From: Saprospiraceae bacterium
GTDB taxonomy: Bacteria; Bacteroidota; Bacteroidia; Chitinophagales; Saprospiraceae
NCBI GenBank assembly: GCA_022841345.1
Contig: JALHRR010000005.1
Span: 101,849 to 165,848 of the forward strand
DNA: 64,000 nt
Direction of reading: 5' to 3'
Shown: positions 1 to 8,674 of the stretch, piece after piece
Layout of the letters: each line of letters begins with the position of its first letter
Position numbering within the stretch: position 1 is the first letter of the stretch
Translations under genes and position numbers: made by a program
The notes under the pieces: model-generated
The model's input: only the letters and a program-made list of their open reading frames with translations
What the model was told of the DNA's origin: nothing
The model's database searches: none

Positions 1-1350
1 AATCGTCCTTCACCTGACAATCCATGGGTCAATCCCATAGAAAAACATCCATTCAATGTAGGGTACGATATCAACCACGAAAGTCAGGCTACAAAAGATT
101 GGCTGGACAGGGTTATGCTTTACTGGATGGAGGAGTTCAAAATTGATGGATTCAGATTTGACTTGTCCAAAGGTTTTACACAGACACAATACAACAATGC
201 AGATGCCTGGTCAAAGTATGATGCAGGAAGAATTGCTTTATGGAAAAGAATTTATCATGTAATTAAAGACGTATCTCCTGACTTTTATATCATCCTCGAG
301 CATTTTGCAGAAAATTCTGAAGAAAAAGAACTCGCTGAATACGGCATGATGCTATGGGGAAATCTTGTACATCAATACAATGAATCCACTATGGGCTATC
401 CTTCTGATCTGAGATGGGGTGTATACCGCGAACGCAGCTGGACGCAACCCAATCTGGTAACTTATATGGAAAGCCACGATGAGGAAAGACTGATGTACAA
501 AAATTTACAGTTCGGAAATGCCAGTGGTAATTACAGCACAAAAAATCTGAATACTGCACTTGAACGCGTGGCATTGGCCAGCGCTTTCTTTTACACTTTG
601 CCGGGGGCCAAAATGCTTTGGCAATTTGGTGAGGTAGGGTATGACTTTTCCATTAATTATTGTGAAAATGGTACCATCAATCCTGATTGCAGGACCTCTC
701 CCAAACCCATCAGGTGGAACTATACGACGCAGGAAAACAGGAGAGCATTGTACTATACAACAATGGATCTCATTTACATCAAGAAGTTATTGGATAGCAG
801 CACTCCACCGATATTCGACTACACACTTACAACTATGCCAAAACGCGTCAGAGTAAGTACAGAGGATCTTAAAATCATTGTGCTTGGAAATTTTAATGTG
901 CAATCGAATAATATACAATCCAATTTTTATCATGAGGGATGGTGGTATGATTACTTTACTGGTGACAGTATTCAGGTAACAGATACTGCACAGACTTTCA
1001 GCTATGCTCCGGGAGAGTATCACTTGTTTACTGATAGAAAAATTGACAGACCCAGCCTTGAATTTACCACTTCAACTGAAAATATATTCGTTCAGGAAGG
1101 TAATTTCAGAATGTATCCCAATCCGGGAAATGGAAAAGGATTTATTTTATCGGGATCACATACGGGAGCTGTTAATTTGGAAATCAGAAATCTAAATGGG
1201 ACTGTGATGAGTTCACAAAGACTGGATATGGTTCCGGGGGATCATTCGATAAACATTCAGTCGGACCTGCCATCAGGAATGTATTTGGTTTATATAATGG
1301 ATCGGAGCGGCCGCCATTTCGAGGTCAAAAAATGGATGGTACAAAACTGA
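1..1350 (+). CDS. GH13 alpha-amylase family protein with T9SS C-terminal sorting domain (5' end outside window)
   Basis: The frame is open from the first base, so the start lies upstream and the ATG at 115 is internal. Counting from base 1, the GH13 catalytic residues are visible: nucleophile Asp54 in GFRFD, acid/base Glu100 in ILEHF, and transition-state Asp160 in ESHDEER. The enzyme should hydrolyse alpha-1,4-glucan. From about residue 365 the sequence becomes a T9SS type A sorting domain (MYPNPGNGKG, then a beta-strand pattern ending KKWMVQN), so the protein is exported through the Por secretion system to the surface or medium. GH13 membership is secure. The exact specificity (alpha-amylase or pullulanase-like) cannot be read because the N-terminal half is missing. 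Another GH13 gene lies at 6152. Confidence 0.93.
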   Translation, partial: NRPSPDNPWVNPIEKHPFNVGYDINHESQATKDWLDRVMLYWMEEFKIDGFRFDLSKGFTQTQYNNADAWSKYDAGRIALWKRIYHVIKDVSPDFYIILEHFAENSEEKELAEYGMMLWGNLVHQYNESTMGYPSDLRWGVYRERSWTQPNLVTYMESHDEERLMYKNLQFGNASGNYSTKNLNTALERVALASAFFYTLPGAKMLWQFGEVGYDFSINYCENGTINPDCRTSPKPIRWNYTTQENRRALYYTTMDLIYIKKLLDSSTPPIFDYTLTTMPKRVRVSTEDLKIIVLGNFNVQSNNIQSNFYHEGWWYDYFTGDSIQVTDTAQTFSYAPGEYHLFTDRKIDRPSLEFTTSTENIFVQEGNFRMYPNPGNGKGFILSGSHTGAVNLEIRNLNGTVMSSQRLDMVPGDHSINIQSDLPSGMYLVYIMDRSGRHFEVKKWMVQN

Positions 1351-1571
1351 TAAGCAGCAATCTGAGTTGGATCTGAGTTGGATCTCAATTGATTTTTAAT
1401 CCTTCATTTGTGGAAATTTAATTATGTCTAATGCAAAATTCGACTCGTCGTTCCTTTGTAATCTGAAAGTCATATTTTATTATTCTTCTACAATATCCTG
1501 CACAAAATTTGTCCGGATTATTTGCCATCGTATATTTGTTTCAATTTAGACTACGTCCAAATAAAAACAAT

Positions 1572-1721
1572 ATGCGTCAGCCGGAAATACTTCCTTTTCA
1601 AATGAGTTCTTGCTTCATACCACTCCCGGTGGTTCAAGGTAAAAAGGATAAAAAGAAGTGTTGTAAGAAATACAAGGAAGGGAAGCGGTGTGGGAGATGT
1701 CCGGGGAAGAAGAAGCATTAA
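1572..1721 (+). CDS. Small Lys/Cys-rich peptide (49 aa), hypothetical
   Basis: A 49-residue frame starting at the ATG at 1572. The C-terminal half is extremely basic and cysteine-rich (KKCCKKYKEGKRCGRCPGKKKH). From memory, a CC-KKYK-GKRC--CP pattern recurs at the end of short Bacteroidota proteins of unknown role, which is why it is kept although it is tiny. The four cysteines could bind a metal or form disulfides; this is inference. The frame also extends upstream to a possible start at 1509, but the extension has no recognisable character. The gene is isolated, between the amylase and a repeat tract. Confidence 0.4.
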   Translation: MRQPEILPFQMSSCFIPLPVVQGKKDKKKCCKKYKEGKRCGRCPGKKKH

Positions 1722-1905
1722 GGCTTAAGTATTAAGGCATAAGGCGTAAGTTAAAAGCAAAAGACATAAGGCATAAGGCGTAAGTCAAAAGACAAAAGCA
1801 AAAGCAAAAGCAAAAGGCATGAGGCTTAAGTCATATTATAAAAGGCAAAAGGAAGCAAGGGTTAAGTCATAAGGATTATGCAGTGAGAGGGTTAAGCTAT
1901 AAAGT
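1722..1905 (+). repeat. Degenerate AAGGCGTAAG-type tract (repeat family R6, copy 1)
   Basis: A low-complexity purine-rich tract built from short variants of AAGGCATAAG, AAGGCGTAAG and AAAAGCAAAAG, beginning immediately after the stop of the small peptide gene. The same words occur in reverse orientation at 2440-2611 and briefly at 53803-53835. No coding potential is seen. Confidence 0.7.
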
Positions 1906-1982
1906 TTAAGATTCAAAGCATATGTGATGAGTAGTTAAAGCATATTGCATATATTAACATCTCTATTTCCAAATTCAACATC

Positions 1983-2348
1983 ATGGCAATACAAAAATTT
2001 GAGGATATTATTGCATGGCAAAAGGCTCAGGATTTAGCGGTGAATTTTAATGCTACCTTTTTGAATCTGAAAGATTATGGATTTAAAGATCAAATTTGCC
2101 GGGCTGTAGTTTCTATATCTAATAATATTGCAGAGGGTTTTGACAGATGCAGCGATCCTGATTTTTCCAGATTCTTATATTTTTCCATAGCATCTTGCAG
2201 TGAAGTAAAATCTATGTTACATTTAGCTTTAAGACTTAACTATATAACCATTGAACAACAATCTTTACTTTTAGAACAAGCAACCGAGGTTTCTAAAATT
2301 ACTCGTGGCCTCATCAAGTCTTTGACTTATAAAAAACTTGAGCAATAA
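1983..2348 (+). CDS. Four-helix-bundle protein of the 23S rRNA intervening-sequence (IVP/S23) family
   Basis: A 121-residue protein with the hallmarks of the S23/IVP four-helix-bundle family: the N-terminal FEDIIAWQKAQDLAVNF, a central ICRAVVSISNNIAEGFDR segment (the conserved S--NIAEG motif) and a helix near FLYFSIASCSEVKSML. Family members were first found inside intervening sequences of 23S rRNA genes but are very common as stand-alone genes in Bacteroidota, often between variable or repetitive regions. The biochemical function is unknown. Here there is no rRNA nearby, and the gene sits between two stretches of repeat family R6. Part of its 3' end is copied about 200 bases downstream. Confidence 0.88.
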   Translation: MAIQKFEDIIAWQKAQDLAVNFNATFLNLKDYGFKDQICRAVVSISNNIAEGFDRCSDPDFSRFLYFSIASCSEVKSMLHLALRLNYITIEQQSLLLEQATEVSKITRGLIKSLTYKKLEQ

Positions 2349-2543
2349 ACATTATGTTTTATGCTTTCACTGGCTGTTCGAATAGCCAAGGTATTGGTGA
2401 CAGGGGAACAGTTAAAGGCTAAAAGCAAAAAGCGGCTGTTTGCCTTACGCCATAACACTTAAGCCTTACGCCTCTGTATTTTAAAAACCCCGAATCACAT
2501 CGCAATCCGGGGTCTCACCAAGTCTTTGACTTATAAAAAACTT
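2307..2543 (+). repeat. Direct duplication of the 3' end of the IVP gene
   Basis: Bases 2307-2339, coding for the last residues of the IVP protein, recur at 2511-2543 with about 31 of 33 positions the same, including an unbroken 25-base match. The second copy lies in noncoding DNA and runs into an AAG-CTT-rich R6 tract just as the first runs into the stop codon. It looks like a partial gene duplication or an insertion footprint. Confidence 0.7.
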
Positions 2544-2611
2544 AAGCCTTAATACTTACGCCTTACGCCTAGGTCTTACGCCTTATTACTTACGTCTTAC
2601 GACTCTGGATT
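2425..2611 (-). repeat. R6 tract in reverse orientation (copy 2)
   Basis: Repeated words CTTACGCCTT, CTTAAGCCTT and CTTACGTCTTACG are the complement of the 1722-1905 tract. They abut the stop codon of the tricorn-like protease gene, so the tract again sits directly 3' of a gene and in that gene's orientation. A terminator hairpin at 2487-2513 is embedded in it. Confidence 0.6.
2483..2513 (-). terminator. Likely intrinsic terminator for the tricorn-like gene
   Basis: Read on the minus strand, ACCCCGGAT and ATTCGGGGT form a nine-pair stem (one G-U pair) with a nine-base loop, followed by TTTT. It lies about 100 bases past the protease stop codon. Confidence 0.55.
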
Positions 2612-5600
2612 TTACCTATTCTTCTTAGGAAAAGGAGGAATCATCAATTTCTTAACCGGATTCTCTTTCAATTCCTTCAATAATTCTTCAACTGCGCGGG
2701 TGAGTTGGGTATCATTGTTCAGGTATTCCTGATAAGGATCATTGACCACTTCGATATCTGGATCGACGCCATATCCTTCGATAACAAACTCATTTTTCAC
2801 AGGATCAAAGTGAGCAAATTCTGGCTTGCGCAAATCGCCTCCATCCACAAATGGCAAACTTCCGCGAATACCTACTACTCCGCCCCAACTGCGCTGACCT
2901 ATTACTTTACCAATTTTGTAATGCTTAAACTGATAAGGGAAAAGATCCCCGTCAGAAGCAGAATATTGATCAATCAAACAAACTTTCGGTCCCAGATGTA
3001 TTTGAGCAGGACGGGTTGTCGCTCTGTCACCATTGCGCCAGGAATTACCAAAAACCAGTTCTCTTCTCAGTCGCTCGATCAGCATGGGAGATACATTTCC
3101 GCCACCATTTCCTCTGTCATCTATGATGAGCGCTTCCTTCTCCAGCTGCGGATAAAAGTATCTTGAGAAAGCATTGAGCCCGGCCGGACCCATATCGGGA
3201 ACATGAATATATCCGATTTTACCACCGGAAGCTTTATCTACTTTATCAATATTAGCCTGAATCCAATCCGCATAATACAAATCTGCTTCATTGGAAACAG
3301 GCTTGACATACACTTTTCTTGCACCTGATTCCGATGCCTGAGCATTGACAGTTAGTTCCACCATCACACCGGCTTTTCCTACAAGTCCTTCATAAATATT
3401 GGACATATTTTTGACAGAATTGCCGTTGATAGCGATGATAAAGTCGCCCTCCTTTATATTCAACCCAATCTCATTCAATGGTGATTTCAGAGCACTGGAC
3501 CAGGAAGCACCTTTCAGTATTTTTTTAATTTGATAATATCCTGAACTGTGTCTTTCAAATGCGCCACCCAGGAGACCCATAGAAACTATATCTCTGTCGG
3601 GTCTGTCCCCATCATTGACATATGCGTGGCCTACATTAAGCTCACCAATCATTTCACCTATCAAATATGTGAGGTCATTTCTGTGATTCACATGTGGTAA
3701 CAATGCGGCATATTTATCTCTGATTTTCACCCAATCAACGCCATGCATTTCAGGGTCATAAAAGAAATCGCGCATCTGTCTCCAGGATTCATAATAAATC
3801 TGTGTCCATTCTGCTTTGCGATCCACAGTCATTTTCACATCCGTCATGTCTAGTTTATTCTTAGGGTCCAGTTCTCCTTTTGGCGCATCTTCAATGTAAT
3901 AAACCGGGCCTTTACTGAGCAGTACTTTTTTGTGATCATTCGATAAAATGAATGTTCCAAATGCTCCTATTGATTTTTCCTTTTTATCCTTAAACTCCAT
4001 GTACTTCACAGTACCGGGTTTATTGAAACCTGCGAATCTGTAATAAATTCCATCCTTGGTCGGCTGCAATCCAAAATAATTTCCGGCATCCAGCGGCAAT
4101 GATTCTACCCTGTCCTGAATGCCTTCCCAATCAACTTTAACTGTCAGTTCAGGCTCTTTCGTTTGTTCAGGTTTTGCTCCTGCCTTGTCTTTTGCGGATG
4201 CTTTGGATTCAGCTGCAGGGGCTTCTTTCTTTGGAGTTTCCGCGGCTGAGCTATTCACTTCGTCATTTTCATTCTTGAAAAGAGATGCTGTTGCATTGCT
4301 TAGGTGCAAAACATAAATTTTTGCCATATCCACATATGCGTGATTCCATTCTGTATTAGAATAAGTGGGATTGTAATCTCTGGTAGAGACAAAATATAAG
4401 TACTTGCCATCCGGGCTAAATCTCGGATTAAAAGCATTGTACCATTCATCCGTGGCAGGGCGATCAGTTTTATCTACCAAATTGTATAGATGAATGCGAT
4501 TGGTACCCAGTTGATTAGGGTTTGTGTAAGCAATCCATTTATTATCCGGTGACCAGCTGAAATCAGTAATCTCCCATTCCCCTGAACGCTTAACATTTGT
4601 TTTTTTCTTGGACTGAACATCGTAATAATACAAATTTTGAGATCTGTCAGATAGCAATATCATCTTACTATCAGGTGACCAAAGTATTCTATATTTGTAA
4701 GGGCCGCCTCCTGATGAAACAGCTGTCGCAGCTTCAGAACCATCCTGTTTTTGTATATATACCTCATCTTCTCCGCTTCTGTCAGATACAAAAGCAATCC
4801 ATTTGCCGTCAGGAGACCAGGCCATGTCCCTGTCGTGGGCGTTGCTGGATTGAGTCAGGTTTCTCACAACTCCATTTTTTGCAGGAACAGTAAAAATGTC
4901 TCCTCTTGCAGAGAAGACAGCACGTGCACCATCAGGTGCAATGCCGACTCCATTTATGTTTTTGGTGGCATCCATTTGCTTGTTACGACCCACAGCAAAA
5001 TCTTCCTGAACCTGCACAGTCACTTTACTTTGCTGATTTGTTTTGAGGTCATACAAATAGATATATCCACCATTTTCAAAGGCAATTAAATCTCCGTTTA
5101 AGCTGGGAAATTTGACATCATATTCTGTGAACTGAGTGACTTTTCTTGTTTGTTTAGTTTTCAAATCGTATTCAAAAAGATTCATGATACGATCTCTGTC
5201 GGAGCAGTAATACACTTTTTCATTGTGGTACATTGGAAAAATATCCTGTGCTGGATTATTGCTCAAATTTTCTGTTTTACCATTCGTCAAATCCACCATC
5301 CAGATGTCGTCAGCCTGACCACCTTTGTAATATTTCCAGGTGCGAAATTCTCTGAAAACCCTGTTGTGGAAAAGCGTTTTTCCATCTGAATGATAAGACG
5401 CCCAGCTGGCAAAACTCAATGGTATTCTGGAAGATAACTCACCACTAACCGGAGCTTTCATCAGATTACCTTTAAATGCATTAAAGGTGGTCGCTCTTGT
5501 TCGGTAAACGACTTCTTTGCCGTCCGGAGTCCAGTCCATTACTATATTATTGGGCCCCATTCTGTCAGACACGTCGTCTCTTCCAAGGGTAGCAGTATAG

Positions 5601-5920
5601 GTAATTCTTTTAGGCTCTCCACCGGAAGCTGGCATAACGTACACTTCAGTGTTGCCGTCATACTGGCCTGTAAATGCAATCTGTGTTCCATCAGGGGAGA
5701 ATTTTGCAAACATCTCCATACCGGAGTGATTGGACAATTTGCGGGCAACACCCCCCGAACGGGGAACGGAATATAAATCCCCGGCATAAGTGAAGACTAC
5801 CTGATTTCCATATGCTGCCGGAAATCTTAATAATCTGGCTTCTTTATCTCCGGCCTGAGCAAAAGCGAGACCAGGAAAAGTGAATGCAAAAAGCAATAAA
5901 ATTTGGCTGAATCGAATCAT
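2612..5920 (-). CDS. Tricorn-like S41 family protease with beta-propeller and PDZ domain
   Basis: An 1102-residue secreted protease. A signal peptide ends near LAFAQ at about residue 22. Residues of about 25-550 contain repeated PD40/TolB-like propeller blades, each with a FSPDG or WSPDGK motif. A low-complexity Ala/Lys/Glu linker follows at about 555-590. A tricorn core domain leads to the GHAYVND motif with His765, then a PDZ domain (GDFIIAINGNSV), then the S41 catalytic domain with DDRGNGGG and YSASDGD, the second serine of the latter (near residue 988) being the likely nucleophile. These match the Ser/His arrangement of Thermoplasma tricorn. Bacteroidota homologues of this length are common and are thought to degrade peptides outside the cytoplasm. 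The gene is monocistronic. Confidence 0.92.
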   Translation of the reverse strand: MIRFSQILLLFAFTFPGLAFAQAGDKEARLLRFPAAYGNQVVFTYAGDLYSVPRSGGVARKLSNHSGMEMFAKFSPDGTQIAFTGQYDGNTEVYVMPASGGEPKRITYTATLGRDDVSDRMGPNNIVMDWTPDGKEVVYRTRATTFNAFKGNLMKAPVSGELSSRIPLSFASWASYHSDGKTLFHNRVFREFRTWKYYKGGQADDIWMVDLTNGKTENLSNNPAQDIFPMYHNEKVYYCSDRDRIMNLFEYDLKTKQTRKVTQFTEYDVKFPSLNGDLIAFENGGYIYLYDLKTNQQSKVTVQVQEDFAVGRNKQMDATKNINGVGIAPDGARAVFSARGDIFTVPAKNGVVRNLTQSSNAHDRDMAWSPDGKWIAFVSDRSGEDEVYIQKQDGSEAATAVSSGGGPYKYRILWSPDSKMILLSDRSQNLYYYDVQSKKKTNVKRSGEWEITDFSWSPDNKWIAYTNPNQLGTNRIHLYNLVDKTDRPATDEWYNAFNPRFSPDGKYLYFVSTRDYNPTYSNTEWNHAYVDMAKIYVLHLSNATASLFKNENDEVNSSAAETPKKEAPAAESKASAKDKAGAKPEQTKEPELTVKVDWEGIQDRVESLPLDAGNYFGLQPTKDGIYYRFAGFNKPGTVKYMEFKDKKEKSIGAFGTFILSNDHKKVLLSKGPVYYIEDAPKGELDPKNKLDMTDVKMTVDRKAEWTQIYYESWRQMRDFFYDPEMHGVDWVKIRDKYAALLPHVNHRNDLTYLIGEMIGELNVGHAYVNDGDRPDRDIVSMGLLGGAFERHSSGYYQIKKILKGASWSSALKSPLNEIGLNIKEGDFIIAINGNSVKNMSNIYEGLVGKAGVMVELTVNAQASESGARKVYVKPVSNEADLYYADWIQANIDKVDKASGGKIGYIHVPDMGPAGLNAFSRYFYPQLEKEALIIDDRGNGGGNVSPMLIERLRRELVFGNSWRNGDRATTRPAQIHLGPKVCLIDQYSASDGDLFPYQFKHYKIGKVIGQRSWGGVVGIRGSLPFVDGGDLRKPEFAHFDPVKNEFVIEGYGVDPDIEVVNDPYQEYLNNDTQLTRAVEELLKELKENPVKKLMIPPFPKKNR

Positions 5921-6151
5921 TTGATCATTTGGTTTGGTGAAAAATAGTTTTGGTAAAGTTATGTATTATTTACCTTGTTCATATTAGGCTGTCACTAAAA
6001 AACGGTTTCATTTCGAAGAATAGATGAACTATTTCTTTTTCAATTCTCAAAAACCTGAAGGAATGACTATTGATTTTTATCCATTTATGTACTTTGTGTT
6101 TAAATTACATTAACATATACCATTCTTCACTCTTGCCAATTTGAATTTATT

Positions 6152-7993
6152 ATGAAAATATGCATCACCCTTTTGACAGTTTGTTGTTTGTACTTTTGCA
6201 GTCATGCTCAAATCAGCAAAGTTGAACCTCCAAACTGGTGGACTGACATGCATACATCAGAAATTCAAATCGTGTTTTATGGTCAAAATATTTCCGGCCT
6301 GCAGATAGAAACCGACTCGCCGCTTGTCATCAAATCGGTTTTAAAAACTGATAATCCTAATTACATTTTTGCAACCGTAGAAACCCGAAATGCAACACCT
6401 GCAACCTATACATTCAGATTTAAAAAGGACAATAAAGTTGCTCAGGAAATCAGTTACCCGATTCTGGAGAGAGAACACAATTCCAGATGGAGAAAAAGTT
6501 TTGATGCTTCAGATGTTATGTACCTGATCATGCCTGACAGATTTGCAAATGGGGATCCAAAAAATGATGAACATGCAGAGACTACTGAAAAGCCTGACAG
6601 AAAAAATGCGGGAGGAAGACACGGCGGGGACATTCAGGGAATCATTAAAAACCTGGATTATCTGGAAGACCTGGGTGTGACGGCTATCTGGAGCACACCG
6701 ATGTGCGAGGACAATGATGGCAGATACTCATACCATGGATATGCACAATCCGATGTATATCGCATCGACCCCAGATATGGAAGCAATGAAGATTACAAAA
6801 GGCTTTCTGCCGAAATGAAGAAAAGAGGAATGAAGCTGATCAAGGATTATGTGACCAATCACTGGGGATTACATCACTACATGATAAAGGATTTGCCCAC
6901 TTACGATTTCATTAATCAGCATCCGGGTTTTGCCCAATCGAATTACAGAATGACTACCCAATTTGATCCGAATGCCAGTGAACTTGATTCCAGAAAATGC
7001 ATGGACGGTTGGTTTGTGCGCTCTATGCCTGACCTCAATCAAAGAAATCCGATCATGTTGCAATACCTCATCCAGAATGCAATCTGGTGGATTGAGTATG
7101 CAGACCTCGGAGGATATCGCGTGGATACTTACTCCTATAATGACAAGCATGCCATTGCTAAATGGACTAAAGCCATCACAGATGAATATCCGCATTTCAA
7201 CATTGTGGGTGAAGTGTGGATGCATGATCAGGCACAAATGGCTTACTGGCAAAAAGACAGCAAAATAGGAGCCATTCAAAGCTATAATTCAAATCTTCCA
7301 AGTGTAATGGATTTTACTTTACACGATGCGATTGTCGATGTTTTTAATGAAGACAAACCATCCTGGGACAAGGGAATGATCAAAGTGTATGAAAATTTTA
7401 CCAATGATTTTTTATATCCCGACCCTATGAAATTGCTGGTCTTTGCAGAAAATCATGATACCCGCAGAATCAATGAAGTGTACAAAAATGATGTTGAAAA
7501 ATATCGTCTTGCCATGACCCTGATCATGACGACAAGGGGAATCCCTCAAATCTATTACGGAACTGAAATTGGAATGGAAGGGGACAAATCTAAAGGTGAT
7601 GGCGATATCCGAAGAGATTTCCCGGGCGGATGGGCTGGGGATACCAACAATGCATTTGATGCAAAAGGCAGGACAGCTGAACAAGAGCAATTCCATTCAT
7701 TCACAAAAAAATTAATGAACTGGAGAAAACAAAGCAAAGCCATTCACGAAGGCAAACTGCTTCATTTTTTGCCGGACAACAATGTCTATGTCTATTTCAG
7801 ATACACAGAAACTGAAACAGTGATGGTGCTTATAAATAATAACCCGGAGGCCCAAAGTTTAAATATGGAACGATTCGCAGAAGGTATTAAGCAATTCAAA
7901 ACAGGTAAAGATATTTTGAGTGATCAATCATTTGATTTGAAAAAGGCTGTTCAGGTGAGTGGAAAAAGTGCGCTTGTGATGGAGCTTAAGTAA
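6152..7993 (+). CDS. GH13 alpha-amylase / cyclomaltodextrinase-like enzyme (SusA-type, exported)
   Basis: A 613-residue enzyme with a signal peptide ending at CSHAQ (residue 20). An N-terminal immunoglobulin-like domain at about 21-115, typical of cyclomaltodextrinases and neopullulanases, precedes the (beta/alpha)8 barrel. Catalytic residues are Asp325 (GGYRVD), Glu354 (VGEVW) and Asp436 (ENHD); region I reads DYVTNH. A C-terminal all-beta domain closes the protein. No T9SS domain or lipobox is present, so the periplasm is the likely location, as for SusA. It should cleave maltodextrins or cyclodextrins delivered by the SusC/SusD system at 19517-24671. The start follows the signal peptide logic. 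It is transcribed divergently from the protease gene. Confidence 0.93.
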   Translation: MKICITLLTVCCLYFCSHAQISKVEPPNWWTDMHTSEIQIVFYGQNISGLQIETDSPLVIKSVLKTDNPNYIFATVETRNATPATYTFRFKKDNKVAQEISYPILEREHNSRWRKSFDASDVMYLIMPDRFANGDPKNDEHAETTEKPDRKNAGGRHGGDIQGIIKNLDYLEDLGVTAIWSTPMCEDNDGRYSYHGYAQSDVYRIDPRYGSNEDYKRLSAEMKKRGMKLIKDYVTNHWGLHHYMIKDLPTYDFINQHPGFAQSNYRMTTQFDPNASELDSRKCMDGWFVRSMPDLNQRNPIMLQYLIQNAIWWIEYADLGGYRVDTYSYNDKHAIAKWTKAITDEYPHFNIVGEVWMHDQAQMAYWQKDSKIGAIQSYNSNLPSVMDFTLHDAIVDVFNEDKPSWDKGMIKVYENFTNDFLYPDPMKLLVFAENHDTRRINEVYKNDVEKYRLAMTLIMTTRGIPQIYYGTEIGMEGDKSKGDGDIRRDFPGGWAGDTNNAFDAKGRTAEQEQFHSFTKKLMNWRKQSKAIHEGKLLHFLPDNNVYVYFRYTETETVMVLINNNPEAQSLNMERFAEGIKQFKTGKDILSDQSFDLKKAVQVSGKSALVMELK

Positions 7994-8009
7994 ATGTTGG
8001 ATCGCTTAA

Positions 8010-8270
8010 TTGGTGAATCGGTTAATCGCGATAACAGCCGGTTGGGGAATGAGGAGGTTAGAAGGTTAGTTAACAGCCAGTTGAACTGCCGTTACTGGTT
8101 GCTGGTTGCTGGTTGCTGGTTACTTGTTAACAGCCAGTGTAGGAGTTGAGGAGGTTAGAAGGTTAGAAAACAGCCGGGAAAAGCTACAATCTTCAGCTTC
8201 AAGTGAACAGATGGGTTAGTGTTGAGATGATTAAATAACAGCCAAACAGCTGGGAAGAAGCTGCGTTCTC
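8010..8270 (+). repeat. AACAGCC-punctuated repeat island (family R5, copy 1)
   Basis: The 7994-8674 gap contains no gene. Its first part repeats the words AACAGCC(A/G)G, GAGGAGGTTAGAAGGTTAG and CTGGTTGCTGGTTG, with AACAGCC recurring at irregular intervals. It leads directly into the hairpin array at 8277. Confidence 0.65.
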
Positions 8271-8276
8271 GTTATT

Positions 8277-8432
8277 GCGCCAGCCATCACCTCCGATACA
8301 AATTGACTGCATAGCAGGCCATTTGTATCTGAGACATCACTTTTTCATGGTTAACTCCATGAAAAAACATCACCTTGCAAGCCGCAGGCGCAGCAAGATA
8401 TCACCTCGTTACGAGTAATTCCCCGACAATAG
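8277..8432 (+). repeat. Hairpin-array repeat R1, copy A
   Basis: The array begins GCGCCAGCCATCACC. It then has stem 1 with arms 8295-8303 and 8321-8329 (GATACAAAT / ATTTGTATC), linker ACATCAC, stem 2 with arms 8341-8350 and 8357-8366 (TTTTTCATGG / CCATGAAAAA), linker ACATCACC, stem 3 with arms 8374-8378 and 8393-8397 enclosing a GCC-GGC inner stem, linker ATATCACC, and stem 4 CTCGT-T-ACGAG. The other copies start at 17231, 17591, 28763 and (minus strand) 47028. Confidence 0.85.
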
Positions 8433-8674
8433 CTCCAACTATTGCAATCGAGGCTACAGCCGAAGATCGTAGGGGCGATTCACGAATCTCCCCAGATGGC
8501 ACGCCCCCAGGTTTACAGTTTACACTTTACTGTAAACTGTAAATTGTCACCTTTCCCTCCGGCATCATTCCGTTAGTGTACAATTTACACAATCATTAGT
8601 CCATTCCCTTGGTTTTTACGTATAATTCCTTGATATTTGAACAACTGATTCCCCGGCATTTAAATTAGCAGATT
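8433..8674. other. Noncoding stretch with small palindromes
   Basis: There is no convincing gene. There is an imperfect hairpin at 8472-8493 (AGGGGCGATT / GAATCTCCCC) and a pair of mutually complementary TTTACAGT / ACTGTAAA words at about 8513-8545. The last 40 bases before 8675 probably hold the promoter of the GH53 gene, but no clear TAnnTTTG box is present. Confidence 0.4.

Noticed and set aside
115..1350. ATG at 115 as the start of the first amylase gene
   Set aside because: The frame is open to base 1 and encodes GH13 sequence (GYDINHES ... DWLDRV) before this methionine, so the gene starts outside the window.
7994..8674. Insertion sequence remnants in the long gaps
   Set aside because: No transposase-like frame, no terminal inverted repeats with target duplications could be recognised by eye; the gaps are filled with the repeat families described.
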